Positions 8,824 through 16,446 of a stretch of DNA of 42,065 nucleotides are shown here, piece by piece. Source of the stretch: JAVBPA01 sp031549925 (GTDB lineage Bacteria > Bacillota > Clostridia > Oscillospirales > CAG-272); NCBI GenBank assembly GCA_031549925.1, contig JAVBPA010000098.1:1-42065 (forward strand), read 5' to 3'. Below the pieces are notes generated by a model. That model ran no database searches. It saw nothing but the letters and a program-made list of their open reading frames with translations, and had not been told where the DNA came from. The number at the start of each line of letters is the position of its first letter. The stretch's first letter is position 1. Position numbers and translations under genes: made by a program.

Positions 8824-10953
8824 TTATGAAATTATTACGGCAGATTCGTATGATTCTAATTCTATTTCGATATTATTCTTATTATATTCACCTTTTACGA
8901 CATTATTACGCGGGTCATAAACCGTAACTTTTTCACCCAAACCGCAAACAGCCGCTTCAGATGATATTTTGTTTTTACTTGTATTAACAAGCAGTATATT
9001 GCGTCCGTTTTCATTTTCACGGCAAAGATAGAGAACATCAGACGCATTATCTTTGAATGAAATTGTAAATGTAAAAGTTTTTTTGATTATATCAATTAAT
9101 TCAGAAGTATTATAAACAATTTCAGCTCCGGAATATTCGGGTATTTTTGAATATGAATCAAACATTTCGTTTTTAAATACAATGACTTTTACCCCGTTTT
9201 TACATAACCGGAAAATCATCGATTTCATATCTTTTGTTAAATAGCAAGCCGGAATTATCAAAACTTTAAATTTTTCGCCTCCGGGTACGCATATTTCGTT
9301 GTTTTTAATTTCAGACCTTTTTATAGCATAATAATCAAGGAAATCGTAATCAAGCTGATTGTTCATTAAAGATTTATAAATATCCGATAGATTATCGGCA
9401 CAAACGTTCATTTCAGGAAGCTTTGCTGTATTTGCAAAGAATTGCCCTTCACATGGAATATAAAAAGCCTGCATCGTTTCTATAGGATAATACAGAGCAA
9501 TATCAGCTATATGTATTCCTCCTCCCATGATTTTATCAATACGCCCGATTGTATCGTTCCAAACGTTGTATTGATCGCTGACAAGTGCGTTCTCTCCGAA
9601 ATATGATGTAAATACATCAACTCCCAAAACATATTGTGTAGTAATACATCCGAGCATTTCATCCATTGTGACTTTTCCGCCTTGTGCATGCGCCGATACT
9701 TCACTCATAACATGCGGACGGTTGTAGGTATGCGCAATCGATGATATAAGTTTCGGAGTAAAAGCGTCTCTTCTGGTTAATTCAGGAGTTCCGTTTAACA
9801 TGTCAATACCCGGTATGTGCATATGACGGAGCAGGGAAAAATAATTTCCTTCAAAAGCCACATGACAACGGATATCATCTTCCAATAAAATATGACCGGA
9901 AAACGGAATATTAATTTTTGCGCAATAATCAGATATCTGTGAGAAAAAACTTTCTTCGTATAATTCGCTCATAATACTGTGAAAATCTATTCGCGTATGT
10001 ATTGCTTTGTTCGATTTTCCCGCAAATAAATATATTAGGCAGGGAATTATACTGTAACCGTATTTGGACATAAAACGGTTTTCCGTACTTTCGCTCCAGT
10101 TAACGCTTGCGAACATAGGCATACTTTCATCAAACTGATCTTTAACAGAGGGCGGAAACAATCCTTTATTTATATATGCTGCCATGAATGAAGGTTCGTC
10201 AGTAAAGAAAGCTTCGGGTTCCGCACAATCTTTTGAATATATTCCGTATGGTTTGTATGTGTTGTTTATAAATTCTGCGACGGCTTCACGGTTAGCAACA
10301 TCAATATAACGGCGGCTTTGGAATACATTATGTATCGCATGTGTTCCTTCATACATATTTTTTCTAAAAAAACATACGGTTGTTAATTTTCCGCCGGTTT
10401 CGTTTTTATCAGTTAAACTGACACAAGTATTTCTTAAATCATATATTTTATAAGGATTTTTTACATCATCATCAGTAATTTCATCAAGAGAAGAAATACG
10501 ATATGAATAAGCCGCTAATATATAGCTGTGTCCGAGCGGAAATTCTATTATGATATCTTCTCCCGGATTAGTCGTAACATATGTCATAGCAACAGCCTGA
10601 CACTGCCATTCCGGATGATTTTCAAGAGTTAATCCGCCCGCTCCTCCGCTGGGATAACCTTGTTCGTCATAAATCCAAACACGCAAGCCCATTTCAGCGC
10701 ATGTTTGTAATGTGAATCGGTATAGCTGCCATTCTTCTTCGTTTTTTAAATAATTATTTTCGAAATTTACATTAGTAACAATTCCGCCGAAACCTTTATT
10801 TTTATATTCTGTCAATTTATCTTTTATTGCGGATTGTTTTTGTGTTATTGTCATACTTTTATTGTATGGAAATCCGTGGCTTATTTTTAAAGGACGATTT
10901 TTATTCGGAGAATTATCATATTCATTTAATATATTTTGGAGTTTGCTATTCAT
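8824..10953 (-). CDS. GH106-like TIM-barrel glycoside hydrolase
   Basis: The 709-aa protein resembles the large GH106/alpha-L-rhamnosidase-like group. YDEQGYPSGGAGG (95-107) is the characteristic loop, FFTDEPSF (249-256, with E253) is a likely catalytic-face motif, and MSEVSAHAQGG comes later in the barrel. A C-terminal beta-sandwich tail follows. GH106 enzymes cleave alpha-L-rhamnose from pectic rhamnogalacturonan, but many relatives are uncharacterised and this one is shorter than the classical enzymes of about 1000 aa. No signal peptide is seen. The start has a GAGGAA ribosome site. It is divergent from the FG-GAP/GH4 operon, with a candidate promoter at 11009-11038. Substrate is unproven. 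Confidence 0.68.
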   Translation of the reverse strand: MNSKLQNILNEYDNSPNKNRPLKISHGFPYNKSMTITQKQSAIKDKLTEYKNKGFGGIVTNVNFENNYLKNEEEWQLYRFTLQTCAEMGLRVWIYDEQGYPSGGAGGLTLENHPEWQCQAVAMTYVTTNPGEDIIIEFPLGHSYILAAYSYRISSLDEITDDDVKNPYKIYDLRNTCVSLTDKNETGGKLTTVCFFRKNMYEGTHAIHNVFQSRRYIDVANREAVAEFINNTYKPYGIYSKDCAEPEAFFTDEPSFMAAYINKGLFPPSVKDQFDESMPMFASVNWSESTENRFMSKYGYSIIPCLIYLFAGKSNKAIHTRIDFHSIMSELYEESFFSQISDYCAKINIPFSGHILLEDDIRCHVAFEGNYFSLLRHMHIPGIDMLNGTPELTRRDAFTPKLISSIAHTYNRPHVMSEVSAHAQGGKVTMDEMLGCITTQYVLGVDVFTSYFGENALVSDQYNVWNDTIGRIDKIMGGGIHIADIALYYPIETMQAFYIPCEGQFFANTAKLPEMNVCADNLSDIYKSLMNNQLDYDFLDYYAIKRSEIKNNEICVPGGEKFKVLIIPACYLTKDMKSMIFRLCKNGVKVIVFKNEMFDSYSKIPEYSGAEIVYNTSELIDIIKKTFTFTISFKDNASDVLYLCRENENGRNILLVNTSKNKISSEAAVCGLGEKVTVYDPRNNVVKGEYNKNNIEIELESYESAVIIS

Positions 10954-11008
10954 AAATAATTCCTCTTTTATATTTAAATATTTTATATTAAATATATTAT
11001 TGCGCTAT

Positions 11009-11038
11009 ACTATAATTTAACAAAATAATACAATACAA
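11009..11038 (-). promoter_or_regulatory. putative promoter of the GH106-like gene
   Basis: On the minus strand TTGTAT (11033-11038) and TATAGT (11009-11014) are separated by 18 bases, about 55 bases upstream of the start codon. The match is moderate in AT-rich DNA. Confidence 0.4.
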
Positions 11039-11097
11039 GTATATCATACTACATATGTATTTTCAATAGAAAAAAGCAATTAAATTTTAATTATTGA

Positions 11098-11126
11098 TTG
11101 ACAAGCTCATCTATAAGTGATAATAT
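11098..11126 (+). promoter_or_regulatory. sigma-A promoter of the FG-GAP/GH4/oxidoreductase operon
   Basis: A consensus TTGACA (11098-11103), a 17-base spacer and TAATAT (11121-11126) lie 100 bases upstream of the ATG at 11226. The leader of roughly 90 bases holds GGAGG at 11210-11214. Confidence 0.7.
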
Positions 11127-11225
11127 CATTTTTACAACGGTAATATAAATAGCTGCGGTAATATTTTAATATAATGTTATTCGTACTGCTTTTATAAACC
11201 GAAATAAACGGAGGTCAAATTTAAT

Positions 11226-12263
11226 ATGGTAAAGTTTAAAAAAATTAAAATTGATAGCGGGACGTTTGAGGCTGCGGCTGCGTTTGATGTGGACGGAGAC
11301 GGAATATGCGATATAGTTTGCGGTAGTTATTGGTACCGCGGACCCGATTTCCGTCAAAAATTTTTTATGTGCGATGTTATGCCGGCAGGTGAATATTTTG
11401 ATGATTTTTCAGATTATCCGCTTGATGTAAACGGAGACGGTAAACTTGATATTATCACAGGCGGATGGTGGGGACAAAGAATCCGCTGGAGAGAAAACAA
11501 TGGCGAACTTCCATGGACAGTTCATGAACTTGATCTTTGCGGTTGTATTGAAACGATACGCTATTACGATCTTGACGGAGATGGTGTTGTCGAAATAGTT
11601 CCGAATACTCCCGGAGAAGCACAATGTTTTTATAAATTGGAAAACAATCAACTAGTTAAATATGTAATCGGCGAAGGACCTTCCGGTCATGGTATGGGAG
11701 CGGGAGATATAGACGGCGACGGAAAGCTTGAAATACTGCTTTCAAATGGTTATTTAAAACAACAGGGAAGTCCTTATGAAAAATGGACTTTTGTGCCCGC
11801 ATATAACTGCGAATGTGCGGCATCCGTTCCGATTCTGGCTTATGATGTAAACGGAGACGGTCTTTGCGATATCATATACGGAAACGGTCATGGCTACGGA
11901 CTTTTCTGGTTTGAACAGAAACCTGACGGATCATTCGAAAAGCATATAATCGATACAGCTGCCGCGCAATATCACGATTTATGGCTTGCGGATATAGACG
12001 GAGACGGAGAAATTGAACTTGTTACCGGAAAACGTTACAGAGCTCATTGCGGAAACGATCCGGGAGATAATGATCCCTGCGGATTATATTATTTTAAAAT
12101 AACTAAAAATGGTTTTGTCCGTTACGTAATTGATTTCGGAGAAGCCGGAGAGGGAAGCGGTGCCGGTATTTACATGTGGATAGCCGATGTTACCGGCAAT
12201 GGCAAACTTGATATAGTAGCTCCCGGAAAAGAAGGATTATATTTATTTGAAAATTTAGGATAA
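11226..12263 (+). CDS. seven-repeat FG-GAP/VCBS beta-propeller, aldos-2-ulose dehydratase-like
   Basis: The 345-aa protein contains seven Asp-rich calcium-type loops of the form DxDGDG/DxNGDG, at residues 21, 67, 115, 161, 207, 256 and 321, the last degenerate as DVTGNG. The spacing of about 46-49 residues, with a longer last interval, predicts a complete seven-bladed propeller. There is no signal peptide or lipobox, unlike most FG-GAP proteins, so it is predicted to be cytosolic. The segments GHGMGAGD (154-161) and QYHDLWLADIDGDG...TGKRYRAH..NDPG (248-280) have invariant-looking His/Lys/Arg/Asp residues that suggest an active site rather than a scaffold. They recall the propeller of fungal aldos-2-ulose dehydratase, which acts on 1,5-anhydrofructose and glucosone. 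It is first gene of an operon with GH4 and Gfo/Idh/MocA. The fold is confident; the enzymatic role is inference from remembered similarity. Confidence 0.75.
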   Translation: MVKFKKIKIDSGTFEAAAAFDVDGDGICDIVCGSYWYRGPDFRQKFFMCDVMPAGEYFDDFSDYPLDVNGDGKLDIITGGWWGQRIRWRENNGELPWTVHELDLCGCIETIRYYDLDGDGVVEIVPNTPGEAQCFYKLENNQLVKYVIGEGPSGHGMGAGDIDGDGKLEILLSNGYLKQQGSPYEKWTFVPAYNCECAASVPILAYDVNGDGLCDIIYGNGHGYGLFWFEQKPDGSFEKHIIDTAAAQYHDLWLADIDGDGEIELVTGKRYRAHCGNDPGDNDPCGLYYFKITKNGFVRYVIDFGEAGEGSGAGIYMWIADVTGNGKLDIVAPGKEGLYLFENLG

Positions 12264-12321
12264 TATTTGAAATACGATGAAAAATGAATAAATATAACGA
12301 AAATATTTAGGAGGTTCATAA

Positions 12322-13725
12322 ATGAAAGTAGCAATAATCGGCGCGGGAAGCATTGTATTTTGCAAAACATTAATGCTTGATATTATGAATATTCCTGAGC
12401 TTGGACATGTTGAGTTTGCATTAATGGCTCCCTCTACCAAGCGGACTCAATACGTAAAAGCTTTTGCGGACCGTGTTATAAAAGCTAATAATCTTGATTG
12501 TGAAGCATATGTTACGACTGATAGAAGCGATGCTTTGTGCGGTGCGGATTATGTAATATGCACACTTCAGGTAGGGGGAACAGAAGCGTATGGTTATGAT
12601 GTTGAAATACCGTTGAAATATGGTGTGGATCAATGTATAGGAGATACTCTTAGCCCCGGAGGAATATTCCGCGCCTTGAGATCTATTCCGGTTATGATAG
12701 ATCTTGCGGATGATATGAAAAAGTTATGTCCTGACGCATTATTATTGAATTATGTAAATCCGATGGCTCCGGTTTGCTGGGCGCTTTCTACGACCGGGAT
12801 TAAATATGTAGGGTTATGCCATGGAGTACAGACTACTCTTGATTTAATATCCGGATATGTTGATGTTCCGAAAAAAGATATCGATTATGTTTGCGCCGGT
12901 ATAAACCATATGGGATGGTTTTTAAGCTTAAAACATAAAAAACAGGATTTGTATCCAAAATTACGCGAAAGATTTGAACATGCGGAATATTACGCAAACG
13001 AAAAAGTCAGAGGGGAAGTTATGCGTCATTTCGGTTATTTTATGACCGAATCTACGGGGCATCTCTCTGAATATCTTCCTTATTTCAGAAAAAATGAACT
13101 CGGTTTAAAGCTTTATTGCGACGAACCGGATTTCGGAGGAGAAACCGGAGCTTATTTAAAATGGTGCCGTATAATCGGAGAAAAATACAACGGTGTTGAT
13201 GTTCTTACAAATGAAAGCAGTATTTTACCTGAAAGAAGCGTAGAATACGGTTCATACATAATAGAAGCGATCGAGTTAAACCGGTTGTTCCGTTTTAATG
13301 GAAATTTACGTAATAACGGTATGATTACCAATCTACCCGATGACTGCTGTGCGGAAATGACAGTATTTGCCGACGGTTCAGGCTTACATCAAACATTTGT
13401 AGGCGATCTTCCCGCTCAATGCGCCGCTTTAAATATGACAAACATATTAACACAAAGGCTGACAGTTGAAGCGGCTTTGACCGGAGATCCTGAAAAAGCA
13501 ATGCAGGCATGTGCGCTTGATCCTCTGACATCGGCTAAATTGACATTAAAAGAAATCAGAGATATGACAACCGAAATGTTTATTGCAGAACAGCAATGGC
13601 TTCCTCAGTTTAAAGGTAAACTTCCTGTTGCCACTCCGGTAATTGATATACCGAAAGATGTCGTAAGAGCGGCTGTTCCGGTTGATCCCGCGCTTGCGAT
13701 AAACGCAAGATTCGGACAATTATAA
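12322..13725 (+). CDS. GH4 family NAD-dependent alpha-glycosidase
   Basis: GH4 enzymes bind NAD+ and a divalent metal and hydrolyse glycosides by C3 oxidation, elimination, hydration and re-reduction. The 467-aa protein has an N-terminal Rossmann motif (AIIGAGS, 4-10), the DTLSPGG loop (108-114), NYVNPMA (143-149), the diagnostic cysteine motif CHGV (166-169) that supplies a metal ligand, and AGINHMGWF (192-200). CHSV is typical of alpha-galactosidases, CHEV of alpha-glucosidases and CHGx of alpha-glucuronidases, so uronic acid substrates are a real possibility. AGGAGG lies seven bases before the ATG. It is the middle gene of a three-gene operon. The enzyme class is firm; the substrate is not. 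Confidence 0.92.
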   Translation: MKVAIIGAGSIVFCKTLMLDIMNIPELGHVEFALMAPSTKRTQYVKAFADRVIKANNLDCEAYVTTDRSDALCGADYVICTLQVGGTEAYGYDVEIPLKYGVDQCIGDTLSPGGIFRALRSIPVMIDLADDMKKLCPDALLLNYVNPMAPVCWALSTTGIKYVGLCHGVQTTLDLISGYVDVPKKDIDYVCAGINHMGWFLSLKHKKQDLYPKLRERFEHAEYYANEKVRGEVMRHFGYFMTESTGHLSEYLPYFRKNELGLKLYCDEPDFGGETGAYLKWCRIIGEKYNGVDVLTNESSILPERSVEYGSYIIEAIELNRLFRFNGNLRNNGMITNLPDDCCAEMTVFADGSGLHQTFVGDLPAQCAALNMTNILTQRLTVEAALTGDPEKAMQACALDPLTSAKLTLKEIRDMTTEMFIAEQQWLPQFKGKLPVATPVIDIPKDVVRAAVPVDPALAINARFGQL

Positions 13726-13757
13726 ATATAAAATTAACATATATTTGAGGTAATAAA

Positions 13758-14804
13758 ATGGTAAAGATAGTGTTTTTCGGAACAGGCGGAATGGGTCAAA
13801 TGGCTCATTTAAAAAATTTTGTCGTATTACCGGATGTTGAAGTTGTTGCGGTAGTCGAAGCCAGAAAAAAAATGGCAGACGCGGTTGCGAAGAGATATAA
13901 CATAGCAAATGTATTTTATGACATAGAAAGTTTCCGAGCAGCCAACATAGAATTTGACGGAATTGTATCGGCTCAGCAATACAGAAATATGATATCTGTA
14001 GTACCTCAGCTTCTCGAATTCGGGAAACCTTTAATGACGGAAAAACCGCTTGCATTATCTGTCGAAGTTGCACAAAAACTTGCAAGTGATGCGGTTGCGA
14101 ATAAAACCACACATATGGTCGGATACCACAAACGCAGCGATCCGGCTATGGAATTTGGAAAAAAATTAGCGGATTCATGGAAAGCTTCCGGTGAATACGG
14201 TAAATTTAAATATGTTCGTTCCACAATGCCTGCGGGAGATTGGGTTGCCAACGGTTTTGACGGTGTAATTTTTTCAGATGATCCGTATCCTTCACAGCCC
14301 AGTGAGGGGAATGTAAAATATTGGGAAAACGATTCTGCAAACACAGAATATGATGTTTTCGTTAACTATTATATACATCAGATAAACGCGCTTAGATTTT
14401 TACTTGGAGAAGATTATAACGTTAAATATGCCGATAAATCCAGAGTTTTACTAGTGGCAGAAAGTGTATCCGGAGTTCCTGCGATAATCGAAATGTCTCC
14501 CTGGTTCAATTCCATCGATTGGCAGGAGCAGTATTTAATAGCCTTTGACAGAGGCTGGATATTAATTGAACTTCCGGCTCCGCTCGCATCAAATAAACCC
14601 GGAAAAGTTACCATCATGGAGGATAATGGAAAACATTCAACTCCGATTACATGGTCGCCTACACTTCCTCATGTTCACGCAATGAAGAATCAAGCTCAAA
14701 ACTTTGTTAATTTTATACGCAGCGGAACAAAAGTTCCCTGTGATTCTATTGAAGCTATTAAAGATTTGCAAATGGCAAAAGATTATATAGATTTGCTTCA
14801 ATAA
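13758..14804 (+). CDS. Gfo/Idh/MocA family oxidoreductase
   Basis: The 348-aa protein has an N-terminal NAD(P)-binding Rossmann fold (FFGTGGMGQMAH, 6-17) and the family EKP motif (95-97), whose Lys is catalytic. MVGYHKRSDPA follows at the start of the C-terminal alpha/beta domain. Members oxidise or reduce sugars and inositols, including 1,5-anhydrofructose reductases and glycoside 3-dehydrogenases. It starts 32 bases after the GH4 stop with GAGG upstream, so it is third in the operon. Given its neighbours it most likely handles a keto-sugar made by or related to the GH4/propeller step. Its exact substrate cannot be read from the sequence. Confidence 0.9.
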   Translation: MVKIVFFGTGGMGQMAHLKNFVVLPDVEVVAVVEARKKMADAVAKRYNIANVFYDIESFRAANIEFDGIVSAQQYRNMISVVPQLLEFGKPLMTEKPLALSVEVAQKLASDAVANKTTHMVGYHKRSDPAMEFGKKLADSWKASGEYGKFKYVRSTMPAGDWVANGFDGVIFSDDPYPSQPSEGNVKYWENDSANTEYDVFVNYYIHQINALRFLLGEDYNVKYADKSRVLLVAESVSGVPAIIEMSPWFNSIDWQEQYLIAFDRGWILIELPAPLASNKPGKVTIMEDNGKHSTPITWSPTLPHVHAMKNQAQNFVNFIRSGTKVPCDSIEAIKDLQMAKDYIDLLQ

Positions 14805-14824
14805 AAAACAATAAATAAATAAAA

Positions 14825-14873
14825 TATGCACCTTTTTGTTTAAGCTTTTTAGCTGTTAACATCGAGGTGCATA
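14825..14873. terminator. hairpin between convergent oxidoreductase and IMPase genes
   Basis: TATGCACCT (14825-14833) pairs with AGGTGCATA (14865-14873), with a smaller internal AAGC/AGCT-type stem in the loop. T-rich DNA follows on the minus-strand side. It is probably a bidirectional terminator but lacks a strong U-run on the plus strand. Confidence 0.5.
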
Positions 14874-14897
14874 CTTATTATAATTTATTATGATTTT

Positions 14898-15665
14898 TTA
14901 TAATTTAATAAAGTCATCGTAAGCTTGTTTATTTGCCGCTAAAATTGAAGAAGATTTATTATAAGTTAAATCATTCCCATCCATAGATTTTATAATTCCG
15001 CCCGCTTCTTCTATTATAACAGAAGCCGCCGCGAAATCCCAAAGCGATAATTCCGCTTCAAAAAATAAACCGAATCTATTGCAAGCGATATTGCACAAAT
15101 CAAGAGCTGCGGAACCGCTTCTGCGTATATCATGCGAACAAAAAAATAATTTGCTTACCATATCAAAAGTTTCGTTGGCATATTTTCTTTTATACGGAGA
15201 AGTACCGAACCCCACAAGAGATTCACATAGGGGTTTGTTATAAACATATAACCTTTCGCCGTTTAAATAAGATCCTTTTTCATATTCGGCATAAAAAATC
15301 TCTTCCGTATATGGATTATAAATAACCCCGCAAATAATTTTATTATTATATAAAAGACCGACAGAAATTGCACTGTGCCTCATATTGTGTATAAAATTCG
15401 TAGTACCATCAATAGGATCTATTATGAAATAATATTTATCAGTTTTTATAAGTGATGAATCGTTAGTTTCTTCTCCGTAGAACATAGCTTCCGGTAAAAT
15501 ATTTCGAAGTTTATAAATTAAAAAATTTTCAACCTTTTTATCATATACCGTTACAAAGTTTACGCTTCCTTCTTTATTGTTTATTTCATCCGATAATAAT
15601 ACAGCTCCTGTGATTATTTTACCCGCTTCTTTTACTATATTTATTATACTATTTATGAGTTCCAT
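14898..15665 (-). CDS. inositol monophosphatase family protein (SuhB-like)
   Basis: The 255-aa protein has the full metal-site set of the Mg-dependent, lithium-sensitive phosphatase family: GEE (64-66), DPIDGT (83-88) and WD (209-210), followed by EEAGG. It would hydrolyse inositol phosphates or related sugar phosphates such as 3'-phosphoadenosine compounds or fructose-1,6-bisphosphate; family members vary. Its start lies inside the end of the QueG gene, a 17-base overlap, and AAGGAAT is upstream, so translation is coupled. It is last in the GH78-queG-IMPase run. The true substrate is not determinable here. Confidence 0.88.
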   Translation of the reverse strand: MELINSIINIVKEAGKIITGAVLLSDEINNKEGSVNFVTVYDKKVENFLIYKLRNILPEAMFYGEETNDSSLIKTDKYYFIIDPIDGTTNFIHNMRHSAISVGLLYNNKIICGVIYNPYTEEIFYAEYEKGSYLNGERLYVYNKPLCESLVGFGTSPYKRKYANETFDMVSKLFFCSHDIRRSGSAALDLCNIACNRFGLFFEAELSLWDFAAASVIIEEAGGIIKSMDGNDLTYNKSSSILAANKQAYDDFIKL

Positions 15666-16446
15666 ATAATATTTCTATATTCCTTCTTATGATATTAATT
15701 CCTCTCCAGCTGTATGCGCGCTTTTTAAAATCCTCTTCAGTCATATCACCTAGAATTTTTGAATTTAAATGATAAATAAGATTTTTATTGAAATAATCTA
15801 TAGGTGATGTTTTTATATCGTTGTTATAAGGGCATACTTTTTGGCAGATATCGCATCCCCAAACAGTATTGTGTTTTATCATAAGTTTTTTTTCATCTTC
15901 ATTCAATTCACCTTTTTTTTGCGTGACAGCCGACAGACAATTATTTTTTGAAGGGCATGAATTTTCGCATAAATTACAGTTTTTGCAATATGATAACTGG
16001 TTATTTTTGGTTTCATACGGTTGTGATGTATAAATGTCACCTATAAAAACATAACTTCCGTATTTTTCGTTTATTAATAAACCGTTTTTTCCTATTATAC
16101 CTATTCCTGCTTTTGCGGCTGCGTCAACTTCCTTAATAGGTGAATGATCCGAAAAAAATGATAAATTTATGTTTGGGTATTGTACTTTGATTTTATTATT
16201 TATTTTTCCAAATAAATCTCGTAAAAATATATGGTAATCCGGTGCGGCGGAATATATAGATATATTTTTATTTTCGGGTATTTCTTTGCTTGGCAAATAA
16301 GGAACAATAAACAAAATAACACTTTTCGTTTCCGGAGGCAATAAATATTTTTTATTTATTATACAGTCATCAATTGAAACGGATGAAGCATATTCTATTT
16401 GATTATCATTCAATAATTTAATTATTGATTCGTGAAGCTCTGACAC
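15649..16446 (-). CDS. queG: short QueG-type epoxyqueuosine reductase
   Basis: QueG uses cobalamin and two 4Fe-4S clusters to reduce epoxyqueuosine to queuosine in tRNA. All eight cluster cysteines are visible: C154, C157, C160, C164, C170, C198, C201 and C205, the latter part reading GCDICQKVCP. FSDHSPIKE places the likely catalytic Asp at D100. At 265 aa it ends shortly after the second cluster and lacks the C-terminal HEAT-like region of the 379-aa E. coli enzyme. The start is GTG, with AGGGA upstream, and overlaps the GH78 gene end by 25 bases. The short form could be a lineage variant still acting on tRNA or a QueG-like reductase with another substrate. Confidence 0.82.
   Translation of the reverse strand: MSELHESIIKLLNDNQIEYASSVSIDDCIINKKYLLPPETKSVILFIVPYLPSKEIPENKNISIYSAAPDYHIFLRDLFGKINNKIKVQYPNINLSFFSDHSPIKEVDAAAKAGIGIIGKNGLLINEKYGSYVFIGDIYTSQPYETKNNQLSYCKNCNLCENSCPSKNNCLSAVTQKKGELNEDEKKLMIKHNTVWGCDICQKVCPYNNDIKTSPIDYFNKNLIYHLNSKILGDMTEEDFKKRAYSWRGINIIRRNIEILYGTHK

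Noticed and set aside
13720..14112. 130-codon minus-strand reading frame opposite the Gfo/Idh/MocA gene
   Set aside because: Antisense to a well-supported gene; low-complexity composition and no start signals.
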